13,205 nt of DNA from an uncultured Eggerthellaceae bacterium (GCA_947565915.1 CANOHY010000041.1:1-13205); one strand, 5' to 3'. Counted from the stretch's first letter, positions 5,965 through 13,205 are shown. Made by a program: numbers and translations. The notes: generated by a model not told the origin, from the sequence alone.

Positions 5965-7815
5965 ATGCGCGCTTTGAGGAGAGCCTTGAGCACCCGGCCA
6001 GAACACGGACGACATGCGCGCCAGCCATCGAGCGCCCCCACGAAGCAGCAAGCTTCCCCCAAGCGCGCGCATGCGACACCGGCGGAAGCTGGGCGCCATG
6101 CCCGACAAGGCTACGGGCAGCAACCAAGACAGCAACCCAGTCCGAGGCATCTTCAGCAGTCGAAGCAGACTCGGCAAGCAACAGCCGATGCGTCTCGTCG
6201 AACAGAACCCGAGCAATCGCCAAAGCCAGAGGAGCATAAGCAGTCATCAGTCGCGCGCTCGACGGCGCTTATGTCGGCTGCCACGCTGCTCTCGCGCATC
6301 ACTGGGCTCGTGCGCACCTGGGCCATGGCCTTCGCCTTGGGAAACTCCCTGATTACCAGCGCCTACCAAGTAGCCAACAACATGCCCAATGTGGTGTTCG
6401 ATTTCGTAGCCGGAGGCCTTCTGGGTGCTGCCTTCATCCCCGTGTACCTGTTGGAAAAGGAGCGCAAGAAGAAGGACGGCGGCAACGAGTTCGCATGCAA
6501 CCTGCTGAACCTCACCATCGTGGTGCTCGGCGTGCTCACGTTGCTCTCGAGCTTCTTCGCGCCGCAGCTCATTGCCACGCAAACGTTCACGGTGGGCAGC
6601 TCCGATGAGGTGGTTGAGCTCTCGGTGCTGTTCTTCCGCATCTTCGCATTCCAAATCGTGTTCTATGGCATAAGCGGCATCGTCACCGCCGTGCTCAATG
6701 CCAATCGCGTCTACTTCCTTCCGGCAGTTGCACCGGCGCTGAACAACATCTGCGTCATCGTGTCGTTCTTCGCCTACATCCCTCTTTCGTCCGTCGACCA
6801 GCAACTGGCCATCATAGTGCTGGGCGTGGGCACTACCTTGGGCGTGGCCCTGCAAGCCATCATCCAGATTCCCGCGCTCAGGAAGACGGGGTTCCACTAC
6901 CGCGCCGTTATCAACCTACGCGATCCTGCGCTCATCGAAGCCATGAAGATCGCACTGCCCACTATGATCTACATCGTTGGCACGCTGGTCGCCTTCTCGT
7001 GTCGCAACGCATTCTCGCTTTCCGTGGGCGAGAATGGCCCTTCCACCTTGCTCTATGCCTGGACGTGGTATCAGCTGCCCTATGGGGTGGTGTCGGTCTC
7101 GCTTTCACGAGCCTTGTTCACCGAAATGGGCGATGCGGTAGCGAAGCAGGATTGGAAGGGCCTGCGCGAACTCGTGAGCAGTGGCATCTCTGGCAACCTT
7201 CTGCTCGTCATTCCGCTTGCGGGCTTGATGATCGTGCTGTCTACCCCTCTCATGGAGCTGTTCCAAGCGGGAGCCTTCAATGCGGGCGACGTAGCCTACG
7301 TAGCCTCAGTGCTGGCTGCGTGGCTTACCAGCTTGCCTTTCTATGCAGTGCTCATGTTCTTGTACAACGTGTTCGCAGCGCTGCGCAAATTCATGCGCTT
7401 CGCCGCTGCGAGCACCGTGCTGGTGGTGCTGCAATGCGTGCTGTACTACCTCTTGTGCCGTCCTGAAGCCCTCGGGCTTCTTGGCGTACCTGCTGCCGAC
7501 ATCGTCTACTACGGTGGGTGCTGTATCATCTTGCTGATCGTCCTTGGCAAGATGATTGGGTCGTTCAGGTTCGGCTCAATCATCTGGATGGCGTTGCGCG
7601 CGCTTGCAGCAACGGCGTTTGGCATGGCTGCGGCCTACTTCATCAACGCCTTCTTGCCCGTTGGTGCTGGCATGCTTGGCGGATTCGTGAGGCTGGTGGT
7701 GGCCGGAGGCGTGGGACTTGTCGTGAGCTTTGGGCTATGCGCGCTCTTCCGCATCCCGCAAATGTCTATCGTCACATCGTTACTTGGCCGCATAGTTGGC
7801 AAATTGAAACGCTGA
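5965..7815 (+). CDS. murJ: Lipid II flippase MurJ with a basic, disordered N-terminal extension
   Basis: This integral membrane protein of the MATE/MVF superfamily flips the peptidoglycan precursor lipid II across the cytoplasmic membrane. It is 616 aa, against about 510-550 for a bare MurJ core. The core begins near residue 96 (SVARSTALMSAATLLSRITGLVRT) and continues with the family segment AYQVANNMPNVVFDFVAGGL, then many hydrophobic helices to the C-terminus (SLLGRIVGKLKR). Residues 1-95 are rich in Gln, Arg, Pro and Ser and contain GRHAR twice (15-19, 43-47), so they are predicted cytoplasmic and disordered. The start is uncertain. The ATG at 5965 lacks an obvious ribosome-binding site, whereas GAGGAG at 5976-5981 precedes an in-frame TTG at 5986 by 4 nt, giving 609 aa. 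mscS follows after 11 nt, so the two are probably co-transcribed. Confidence 0.92.
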   Translation: MRALRRALSTRPEHGRHARQPSSAPTKQQASPKRAHATPAEAGRHARQGYGQQPRQQPSPRHLQQSKQTRQATADASRRTEPEQSPKPEEHKQSSVARSTALMSAATLLSRITGLVRTWAMAFALGNSLITSAYQVANNMPNVVFDFVAGGLLGAAFIPVYLLEKERKKKDGGNEFACNLLNLTIVVLGVLTLLSSFFAPQLIATQTFTVGSSDEVVELSVLFFRIFAFQIVFYGISGIVTAVLNANRVYFLPAVAPALNNICVIVSFFAYIPLSSVDQQLAIIVLGVGTTLGVALQAIIQIPALRKTGFHYRAVINLRDPALIEAMKIALPTMIYIVGTLVAFSCRNAFSLSVGENGPSTLLYAWTWYQLPYGVVSVSLSRALFTEMGDAVAKQDWKGLRELVSSGISGNLLLVIPLAGLMIVLSTPLMELFQAGAFNAGDVAYVASVLAAWLTSLPFYAVLMFLYNVFAALRKFMRFAAASTVLVVLQCVLYYLLCRPEALGLLGVPAADIVYYGGCCIILLIVLGKMIGSFRFGSIIWMALRALAATAFGMAAAYFINAFLPVGAGMLGGFVRLVVAGGVGLVVSFGLCALFRIPQMSIVTSLLGRIVGKLKR

Positions 7816-7826
7816 ATCGAGGACCT

Positions 7827-8621
7827 ATGGACGCAATCAGAGAATGGTTCCGAAACATCATAGGAAGCGACCATTTCCGCGCATACCTGATAGCTCTTCT
7901 CATCATCATCGCCACCATCATCATCTCGCGCCTGTGCACCGTGCTTCTTCGCAAGCTGTTGCGTCGCGACGACTCCCCTCTGCCATCAGCCAGCATCATC
8001 GTGAACATACTGCGCATCTGCGTATGGCTTGCGGGCATCTCCTTCATGCTCTCGTCGTGCTTCAACATCGATATGTCAGCCATCTTCGCAGCTCTTGGCG
8101 TAGGCGGCATCGCCATCTCGCTCGGCTTGCAGCAAACGCTCCAGAACTTCTTTGGCGGTTTGCAAGTCACCTTGATGAAGATCATCATCCCCGGCGAGCA
8201 CATCATCGTAGGCACAACGCAGGGCATCGTGAAGGATGTGAATTGGCGCCAAACCACGCTAATCGACTTCGACGGAAGCGAGCACATCATTCCGAATTCG
8301 CTCATCAGCTCCGACGAGATCATAAAAATCGACCCAACGGCGCTTGTGTCCACGCCGCTCACTTTGAACTACTCGGGCAACGACATGAACGGGTACCTGC
8401 GTGCACTCGAAGACGCAGCGAAAAAGGCAGTGGAGCCCCTCGCGAAACTTGCGAAGGACCCTTGGATCTTAGTAACCAGCATCAACGAAGATGCCTTGGA
8501 TGCAACGCTGCGGTTCGTGCTGAACGAGCCCGAGAAAGTGCGCGAATGTCGCGATGCAGCGCTTCGCGCCATTGCCCCGCTCACCGAGTCGCCCTCTATC
8601 ACCGTGAAGCAATCTTCCTGA
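7827..8621 (+). CDS. Small-conductance mechanosensitive channel (MscS family)
   Basis: This membrane channel of the MscS family probably opens on hypo-osmotic shock to release solutes. It is 264 aa with the classic small MscS architecture. Helices lie at about 18-38 and 57-78. The pore helix (about 84-120) contains FAALGVGGIAISLGLQQTL and NFFGGLQV, the counterpart of the Gly/Ala-packed TM3 of E. coli MscS. The beta domain follows (IIPGEHIIVGTTQGIVKDVNWRQT, DGSEHIIPNSL), then a C-terminal alpha/beta domain. The frame is open far upstream into murJ. I chose the ATG at 7827 because it follows the murJ stop by 11 nt and has GAGG at 7819-7822. The gene ends at a terminator-like hairpin shared with convergent rplA. 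Confidence 0.92.
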   Translation: MDAIREWFRNIIGSDHFRAYLIALLIIIATIIISRLCTVLLRKLLRRDDSPLPSASIIVNILRICVWLAGISFMLSSCFNIDMSAIFAALGVGGIAISLGLQQTLQNFFGGLQVTLMKIIIPGEHIIVGTTQGIVKDVNWRQTTLIDFDGSEHIIPNSLISSDEIIKIDPTALVSTPLTLNYSGNDMNGYLRALEDAAKKAVEPLAKLAKDPWILVTSINEDALDATLRFVLNEPEKVRECRDAALRAIAPLTESPSITVKQSS

Positions 8622-8664
8622 ACCTGGCTTGTTTGGGAAGCCCCTTTCGCAATCCCCAATAATG

Positions 8665-8699
8665 CAAGGAGGGCACGAGCGAAGCCCGCGCCCTCCTTG
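8665..8699. terminator. Bidirectional terminator hairpin between mscS and rplA
   Basis: CAAGGAGGGC (8665-8674) and GCCCTCCTTG (8690-8699) form a perfect 10-bp GC-rich stem with a 15-nt loop between two convergent genes. T tracts are weak: on the minus strand CATTATT follows, and on the plus strand AAAAC follows. It probably ends both the rplA and mscS transcripts. Confidence 0.7.
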
Positions 8700-8720
8700 A
8701 AAACGGAATCGATGCGAAGC

Positions 8721-9446
8721 TTACTCTTCGCCTACTGCCTGACCCTTCTGGTCGTAGTTGCGCTGAATCTGCGGGGCAATCTCGATACCGGGGCTCATCG
8801 TTGAGGAGACCGCAATCGACTTCACGTACTTGCCCTTGGCGCTTGACGGCTTCACGCGCAGGATCTCGTCGTAGATAGCGCCGTAGTTCTGAGCGAGGGC
8901 TTCAGCTGTAAAGCTTGCCTTTCCCATCACCACATGGCAGATGCCGAATCGGTCGGCACGATACTCCACGCGACCGCCCTTGAGGTCGTTGATGGCCTTG
9001 GCGACATCTTGCGTCACCGTGCCCAGCTTGGGGTTCGGCATGAGGTTGCGCGGGCCCAAGATCTTACCCAAGCGACCAACCTTGCCCATCTGGTCGGGCG
9101 TAGCCACTGCAGCGTCGAACTCGATGATGCCCTTCTGGATATCCTCGATGAGGTCATCGGAACCAACGATGTCGGCTCCTGCCTCCTGCGCCGCACGAGC
9201 AGCGTCGCCCTCGGCGAACACGGCCACGCGCACCGTCTTGCCCGAACCATTGGGAAGGGCAATGGTACCGCGAATGTTCTGATCGGCCTTGCGCGTATCG
9301 ATGCCCAAGCGGAAGTCGACGACCACCGTTTCGTCGAACTTGGCATCGGAAACCTCCTTCAGAAGCTCGAACGCCTCGTAAGGAGCATAGATCGCATCGC
9401 CGATCTTCTCCTCTGCTGCACGATAGCTCTTGGATCTCTTTGCCAT
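8721..9446 (-). CDS. rplA: 50S ribosomal protein L1
   Basis: L1 binds 23S rRNA at the mobile L1 stalk and takes part in release of deacylated tRNA; in many bacteria it also represses its own operon by binding mRNA. It is 241 aa, a normal length (usual range about 230-240). The L1 signature GRLGKILGPRNLMPNPK is at about 124-140. A GAAGGAG ribosome-binding site (9454-9460) precedes the ATG by 7 nt. It is the last gene of the secE-nusG-rplK-rplA run. rplJ and rplL do not follow, because the next gene is convergent. Confidence 0.97.
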   Translation of the reverse strand: MAKRSKSYRAAEEKIGDAIYAPYEAFELLKEVSDAKFDETVVVDFRLGIDTRKADQNIRGTIALPNGSGKTVRVAVFAEGDAARAAQEAGADIVGSDDLIEDIQKGIIEFDAAVATPDQMGKVGRLGKILGPRNLMPNPKLGTVTQDVAKAINDLKGGRVEYRADRFGICHVVMGKASFTAEALAQNYGAIYDEILRVKPSSAKGKYVKSIAVSSTMSPGIEIAPQIQRNYDQKGQAVGEE

Positions 9447-9472
9447 TTCGAATCTCCTTCGTGGTAGTTAGC

Positions 9473-9488
9473 GAGTGCGTTTGCACTC
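9473..9488 (-). promoter_or_regulatory. Hairpin in the rplA leader
   Basis: GAGTGC (9473-9478) and GCACTC (9483-9488) form a 6-bp stem with a 4-nt loop, 13 nt upstream of the rplA ribosome-binding site. Together with the larger hairpin at 9508-9534 it gives the 103-bp rplK-rplA gap a two-hairpin leader. An L1-binding or translational-control role is possible but not shown. Confidence 0.4.
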
Positions 9489-9507
9489 TCCCATCTTCTG
9501 ACTAGCA

Positions 9508-9534
9508 GGCTTGGCGCATGGCCAGCGCTAAGCC
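9508..9534 (-). promoter_or_regulatory. Larger hairpin downstream of rplK
   Basis: GGCTTGGCGC (9508-9517) pairs with GCGCTAAGCC (9525-9534) around a 7-nt loop, with one non-Watson-Crick position (9513/9529). It lies 15 nt past the rplK stop. It could protect the rplK mRNA 3' side or tune L11:L1 output. No T tract follows, so it is not a clear terminator. Confidence 0.4.
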
Positions 9535-9549
9535 CACGAATCAACAATC

Positions 9550-10047
9550 CTATGCGCCAGCCTGACGCAACTGCTCGGCCAGCTTGCGGCTGGGGATGTA
9601 CTTCTTCTTCATCTCGCGCCCCTCGATGCGCACACCCATGGAACGCGCCGTGCCGGCGATGATCTCCATAGCGGCCTCGATGGTGTTAGCGTTCAGGTCC
9701 GGCATCTTCTGCTCGGCTATCTCGCGAAGCTGATCTTCGGTGAGCGTGCCCATGAAGCGCAGCTGGGGAATGCCCGAGCCCTTCTCGATGCCCAACTTCT
9801 CCTTGATCAGGAACGCAGCCGGAGGCGTCTTGCATACGAACGAGAACGACTTGTCCTCGTAAACCGTGATCTCAACAGGGATGATGGTGCCAGCTTGGTC
9901 CTGCGTTTGGGCGTTGAACGCCTGGCAGAACTGCATGATGTTGACGCCCTGAGCGCCCAGCGCCGGGCCAACCGGAGGAGCAGGGTTCGCACCGCCAGCC
10001 GGGATTTGCAGCTTGATGAAACCAGATACTTTCTTTGCGGGAGGCAT
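9550..10047 (-). CDS. rplK: 50S ribosomal protein L11 with C-terminal extension
   Basis: L11 forms the GTPase-associated centre with 23S rRNA and is needed for factor binding and RelA activation. The product is 165 aa, whereas L11 is usually about 140-145 aa. The N-terminal domain carries the conserved PPVGPALG (24-31) and the C-terminal RNA-binding domain ends at the usual GTARSMGVRIEG (about 132-143). After it come about 22 extra basic residues (REMKKKYIPSRKLAEQLRQ, then AGA). The frame is open upstream, but the ATG at 10047 gives the family start and has AAAGGA (10057-10062) 9 nt ahead. It follows nusG after 90 bp. Confidence 0.96.
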   Translation of the reverse strand: MPPAKKVSGFIKLQIPAGGANPAPPVGPALGAQGVNIMQFCQAFNAQTQDQAGTIIPVEITVYEDKSFSFVCKTPPAAFLIKEKLGIEKGSGIPQLRFMGTLTEDQLREIAEQKMPDLNANTIEAAMEIIAGTARSMGVRIEGREMKKKYIPSRKLAEQLRQAGA

Positions 10048-10137
10048 TGTCGTAAATCCTTTCGATCCGTTATCAATCGCTTGCGACAATCGTGAGAAGC
10101 CCCGGTCCACGCGGGCACGACTGTGCAAAGTCAAACG

Positions 10138-10674
10138 CTATACTTTGGCCACCTGGTCGAACGAGAGCTCGACGGGGGTTTCGCGCCCGAAGATGGAAAC
10201 CATCACGCGCACCTTGCCCGATTCCGGCATGACCTCGGCCACGGTGCCGTCGAAGTCGTCGAACGGACCCGACACCACCTTCACCGTCTGGCCAACCTCG
10301 ATGGAAGTGGTCGCCTTATTGGCCACGCCGGGCTTTGCCTTGCTCACGCCCATGATCTTGTTGTACTCGTCGCGCGTGAGCGGTTCGGGGTTGCCTTGGC
10401 TTCCCACGAATCCGGTGACGCCCGGGGTGTTGCGCACCACGGCCCAGCTTTGCGGGTCGAGTTCCATGCGCACCAGAACGTAGCCCGGCAGCACCTTCTT
10501 CTCGGATTCGACGCGCTTGCCACCTTCCTTGATCTCGGTGACAACCTCGGTCGGAATCTGAATCTTGAAGATCTTGTTCTCGAGCCCCATGGACTCGATG
10601 CGCTGCTCCAGGTTCGACTTCACCTTGTTCTCGTAGCCCGAGTAGGTGTGCAGCACATACCATTTCTTCGCCAT
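10138..10674 (-). CDS. nusG: Transcription termination/antitermination protein NusG
   Basis: NusG binds the RNA polymerase clamp and affects pausing, Rho termination and coupling to the ribosome. The product is 178 aa, a typical length. The NGN domain covers about 1-110 (KWYVLHTYSGYENKV, then VLPGYVLVRM and NTPGVTGFVG). The KOW domain begins near 125 (EVGQTVKVVSGPFDDFDGTV). The ATG lies 3 nt after the secE stop, with a G-rich stretch inside the secE 3' end as a probable ribosome-binding site, so the two genes are translationally close. The order secE-nusG-rplK-rplA is conserved across bacteria. Confidence 0.97.
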   Translation of the reverse strand: MAKKWYVLHTYSGYENKVKSNLEQRIESMGLENKIFKIQIPTEVVTEIKEGGKRVESEKKVLPGYVLVRMELDPQSWAVVRNTPGVTGFVGSQGNPEPLTRDEYNKIMGVSKAKPGVANKATTSIEVGQTVKVVSGPFDDFDGTVAEVMPESGKVRVMVSIFGRETPVELSFDQVAKV

Positions 10675-10677
10675 CGC

Positions 10678-11124
10678 CTATGCCCCCAAACCAGAAAGCG
10701 CCACGAGAGCGGGCGTGACGATCACGTTATCCAGAATGGCCACGAAGATGCCGAAGAACAGCAAGGCTCCAACCACCACGCCGCTCCAACGCAGAACGTC
10801 GGTGCGAGTTGGCCAGGTGACACGCTTAAGTTCGGCTTTAACATCCTTGAAGAACTTGAAGCGCTGCTTCTTGGGCTTGGCCTTCGCCTTGTCCTGCCCT
10901 TTGGCAGCAGTTGCCGTAAGGGCAGCAGCCTTTGCCTCGCGTTCCTTCTTCTCGGCCTTTGCCTTAGCGCGCTTGCTGCGGAAGTCGTCTTTCATCTCCT
11001 CGACTTCTTCGGCAACGTCCACGGAGGTCGTGATGCCATTGACCTCCTCGCGAATCTGGCGGTCTTCCTTGTTCGCCTTCTTCGCAGCGGCCCTTGCGCG
11101 CTGGGTCTTTGATTTATGAGCCAT
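10678..11124 (-). CDS. secE: Preprotein translocase subunit SecE with long charged N-terminus
   Basis: SecE clamps SecY in the SecYEG protein-conducting channel of the cytoplasmic membrane. The conserved part is residues about 89-148. It has the amphipathic helix and hinge FFKDVKAELKRVTWPTR (91-107) and one transmembrane helix (about 113-134). The preceding ~88 residues are Lys/Ala/Glu-rich, probably cytoplasmic and partly helical or disordered. Such extensions occur in actinobacterial SecE, while many bacteria have a ~60-aa protein. The ATG at 11124 has TGAGGA (11132-11137) at good spacing. It is cotranscribed with nusG (3-nt gap) and lies downstream of tRNA-Trp. Confidence 0.95.
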   Translation of the reverse strand: MAHKSKTQRARAAAKKANKEDRQIREEVNGITTSVDVAEEVEEMKDDFRSKRAKAKAEKKEREAKAAALTATAAKGQDKAKAKPKKQRFKFFKDVKAELKRVTWPTRTDVLRWSGVVVGALLFFGIFVAILDNVIVTPALVALSGLGA

Positions 11125-11159
11125 CGTACATTCCTCAGTCAGTCGTTTGCGATCAACTG

Positions 11160-11167
11160 CTTATAAC
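11160..11167 (-). promoter_or_regulatory. Possible secE -10 element
   Basis: GTTATAAG on the minus strand ends 36 nt from the secE ATG. The same 8-mer sits at exactly the same distance upstream of tuf. No convincing -35 is visible at 16-18 nt. It could let secE-nusG-rplKA be transcribed apart from the upstream tRNA gene. Confidence 0.35.
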
Positions 11168-11175
11168 GTCAAACA

Positions 11176-11224
11176 AGCAGCCTGACTTCAAGTTGCTAAT
11201 CCAGTAACTTGAAAGCAAGCTGCT
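11176..11224 (-). promoter_or_regulatory. Two-tier hairpin between tRNA-Trp and secE
   Basis: Outer AGCAGC (11176-11181) pairs with GCTGCT (11219-11224). Inner TTCAAGTT (11187-11194) pairs with AACTTGAA (11206-11213) around an 11-nt loop. On the minus strand it lies 14 nt past the tRNA CCA end and is followed by TGTTTGACG. It may act as a weak terminator, a processing signal releasing the tRNA 3' end, or a leader attenuator for secE-nusG. The T tract is too poor for a firm terminator call. Confidence 0.5.
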
Positions 11225-11237
11225 CAGGAAAGCAAGC

Positions 11238-11313
11238 TGGCAGGCCAGGAAGGACTCGAACCCTCAACTTCCGGTTTTGGAGACCGACGCTCTACCAATT
11301 GAACTACTGGCCT
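11238..11313 (-). tRNA. tRNA-Trp (anticodon CCA)
   Basis: On the minus strand the acceptor AGGCCAG pairs with CTGGCCT. D-arm GTTC/GAGC, anticodon loop CTCCAAA with CCA, and a T arm with GGTTCGAGTCC are all in place. Discriminator G is followed by an encoded CCA (11238-11240). Length is 76 nt. It sits between rpmG and secE, the common bacterial position for tRNA-Trp. Confidence 0.96.
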
Positions 11314-11334
11314 ATTCGCTTGTCTTAACCTATG

Positions 11335-11484
11335 CTAACGGGTTTCGCGGTGCAACGTGTGATGGCCGCACCACTTGCAATATTTCTTCATCTCGATGCG
11401 ATCGGGATTGTTCTGCTTGTTCTTCGTGGTCGTGTAGTTGCGACGCTTGCAATCCGTGCACGCCAGGGTAACCATAGTGCGCAT
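11335..11484 (-). CDS. rpmG: 50S ribosomal protein L33 (zinc-binding form)
   Basis: This small large-subunit protein is 49 aa, beginning MRTMVTLACTDCKRRNYTTTK by translation of the minus strand. Two CxxC pairs (C9/C12 and C36/C39) form the zinc ribbon, so this is the zinc-dependent (C+) paralogue type. A strong AGAGGAG (11492-11498) lies 7 nt before the ATG. It lies between tuf, after its terminator, and tRNA-Trp, which starts 21 nt beyond the rpmG stop, so it is probably cotranscribed with the tRNA. Confidence 0.95.
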   Translation of the reverse strand: MRTMVTLACTDCKRRNYTTTKNKQNNPDRIEMKKYCKWCGHHTLHRETR

Positions 11485-11540
11485 GTAGAAACTCCTCTAT
11501 CAACTTCCTCTTGCTTGATGTTGCACATGATGCCAAGAGA

Positions 11541-11569
11541 AGGGAGCCTGCCTTGCGGACAGGCTCCCT
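11541..11569 (-). terminator. tuf terminator
   Basis: AGGGAGCCTG (11541-11550) and CAGGCTCCCT (11560-11569) form a perfect 10-bp stem with a 9-nt loop, 23 nt past the tuf stop. On the minus strand TCTCTTGG follows, a moderate T-rich tail. It may be partial, allowing some read-through into rpmG-tRNA-Trp, for which no clear promoter is seen. Confidence 0.75.
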
Positions 11570-11592
11570 GCAGTGCCTCGGATGAGCCAGTG

Positions 11593-12795
<1,203 letters not shown>

Positions 12796-12830
12796 GGAGA
12801 TTCCTTCCTTATCTTCAGTCGCCTTTGCAA

Positions 12831-12838
12831 CTTATAAC
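12831..12838 (-). promoter_or_regulatory. Possible tuf -10 element
   Basis: GTTATAAG on the minus strand ends 36 nt from the tuf ATG, matching the element upstream of secE in sequence and distance. In the tuf case a TGG precedes TTATAA, resembling an extended -10. No good -35 is visible, and the neighbouring TATATATA is an alternative AT-rich core. Confidence 0.4.
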
Positions 12839-12850
12839 CACTATATATAC

Positions 12851-12871
12851 GAAAATCCTCGTGAAGAGGAT
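12851..12871 (-). terminator. Small terminator after tRNA-Met
   Basis: On the minus strand ATCCTC, a 5-nt loop and GAGGAT (stem 12855-12860 with 12866-12871) are followed directly by TTTTC, 10 nt past the tRNA 3' end. The stem is only 6 bp, so termination may be partial. Confidence 0.55.
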
Positions 12872-12881
12872 GCTGAAGCGC

Positions 12882-12958
12882 TGGTAGCGGTGACTGGATT
12901 CGAACCAGTGACGCCACGGGTATGAACCGTGTGCTCTAACCAACTGAGCTACACCGCC
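12882..12958 (-). tRNA. tRNA-Met (anticodon CAT), elongator type
   Basis: Minus-strand cloverleaf of 77 nt: acceptor GGCGGTG with CACCGCT, D-arm GCTC/GAGC, anticodon stem CACGG/CCGTG with loop TTCATAC, T arm with GGTTCGAATCC, discriminator A and encoded CCA (12882-12884). The anticodon stem lacks the three G-C pairs of initiators, so this is not the initiator. CAT tRNAs read by TilS as Ile2 cannot be wholly excluded. The first acceptor pair is G-U (G1/U72). Confidence 0.92.
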
Positions 12959-12970
12959 ATTTGATTCTTT

Positions 12971-13116
12971 TCATGCACGCCGCTGGCGGCGTCAGAGCTG
13001 TCGTCGTCTGCTCAGTCACAGCGCAAAGGCTGCTCCCTCGCATCCGCTCCGCTCTTCCTTGCCATCGACGCACCTGAAAAGCTCAAACTGTCTTCTCATG
13101 CACGCCGCTGGCGGCG
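12971..13116. repeat. Pair of 21-bp direct repeats with GC hairpin in the tRNA spacer
   Basis: An identical 21-bp sequence occurs at 12971-12991 and 13096-13116, reading TCATGCACG then CCGCTGGCGGCG. Its 3' part forms a 6-bp hairpin (CGCCGC/GCGGCG). The second copy is extended outward by TGCATG/CATGCA with a 3-nt offset. The two copies sit near the tRNA-Met 5' end and the tRNA-Thr 3' end, in an otherwise featureless 184-bp spacer. Confidence 0.85.
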
Positions 13117-13142
13117 CTATGCATGCAAGGAGATTGTGAAGC

Positions 13143-13205
13143 TGGAGCCCGCGACCGGACTTGAACCGGTGACCTCTTCGTTACCAACGAAGTGCTCTAC
13201 CGACT
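13143..13205 (-). tRNA. tRNA-Thr (anticodon GGT), 5' end cut by the window
   Basis: On the minus strand the D-loop end AGTCGGTAGAGC, anticodon stem CTTCG/CGAAG with loop TTGGTAA (anticodon GGT), T arm ACCGG/CCGGT, acceptor 3' strand CGCGGGC, discriminator T and encoded CCA (13143-13145) are present. The 5' acceptor strand and start of the D arm lie beyond position 13205. It is upstream of tRNA-Met in the same direction, so the two are probably one transcript. Confidence 0.93.

Noticed and set aside
5922..6247. Additional open frames on both strands across the murJ N-terminal region
   Set aside because: The region is GC-rich and low in stops in several frames. Only the frame joined to the MurJ core has a recognised continuation.
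13083..13092. TCAAACTGTC in the tRNA spacer matching part of the 74-bp palindrome arm
   Set aside because: A 10-base match with diverging flanks is compatible with chance and shows no palindrome here.

Overview
This is a GC-rich bacterial chromosome window carrying mostly housekeeping genes. The order tuf - tRNAs - rpmG - tRNA-Trp - secE - nusG - rplK - rplA, the long charged N-terminus of SecE and the overall protein flavour suggest an actinobacterium, most likely a member of the Coriobacteriia (Eggerthellaceae/Slackia-like). The assignment is inferred from gene order and protein features alone; no marker here proves it.

Layout, left to right. (1) xerD (+, 177-1073), a chromosome-dimer-resolution recombinase. 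Its ATG lies 7 nt after a -10 hexamer, so its mRNA is probably leaderless. (2) A DUF1846/UPF0371 gene (-, 1295-2782) and pyrG, CTP synthase (-, 3042-4655). Each is followed, a few bases after its stop codon, by a copy of the same ~150-bp structured repeat. (3) A 74-bp perfect palindrome (4793-4866) between pyrG and nadK. (4) nadK, NAD kinase (-, 4925-5860), divergent from murJ, the lipid II flippase (+, 5965-7815), which is followed 11 nt later by a small mscS-type channel gene (+, 7827-8621). (5) A shared terminator hairpin, then on the minus strand rplA, rplK, nusG, secE, tRNA-Trp, rpmG, tuf, tRNA-Met and a tRNA-Thr cut by the window end. Transcription of this last block runs from right to left: tRNA-Thr, tRNA-Met, tuf, rpmG, tRNA-Trp, secE, nusG, rplK, rplA.

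The minus-strand block is a translation/secretion/transcription-elongation cluster. It supplies EF-Tu, three ribosomal proteins, the SecE translocon subunit and NusG. MurJ and the mechanosensitive channel form a two-gene envelope operon. rplJ-rplL, which often follow rplA in bacteria, are absent here because rplA converges on the channel gene.

The most unusual material is intergenic. The two ~150-bp imperfect palindromes share a core with 17 hand-counted differences over 116 bp. Their outer arms differ between copies, yet each copy is complementary to itself. Most mismatches in the stems become G-U wobbles when read as RNA in the sense of the upstream gene. This suggests a structured 3'-UTR RNA or a MITE/ERIC-like element. 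The 74-bp loopless palindrome, a 21-bp repeated GC hairpin in the tRNA spacer, and a large hairpin ahead of secE are further signals that the coding annotation does not explain.
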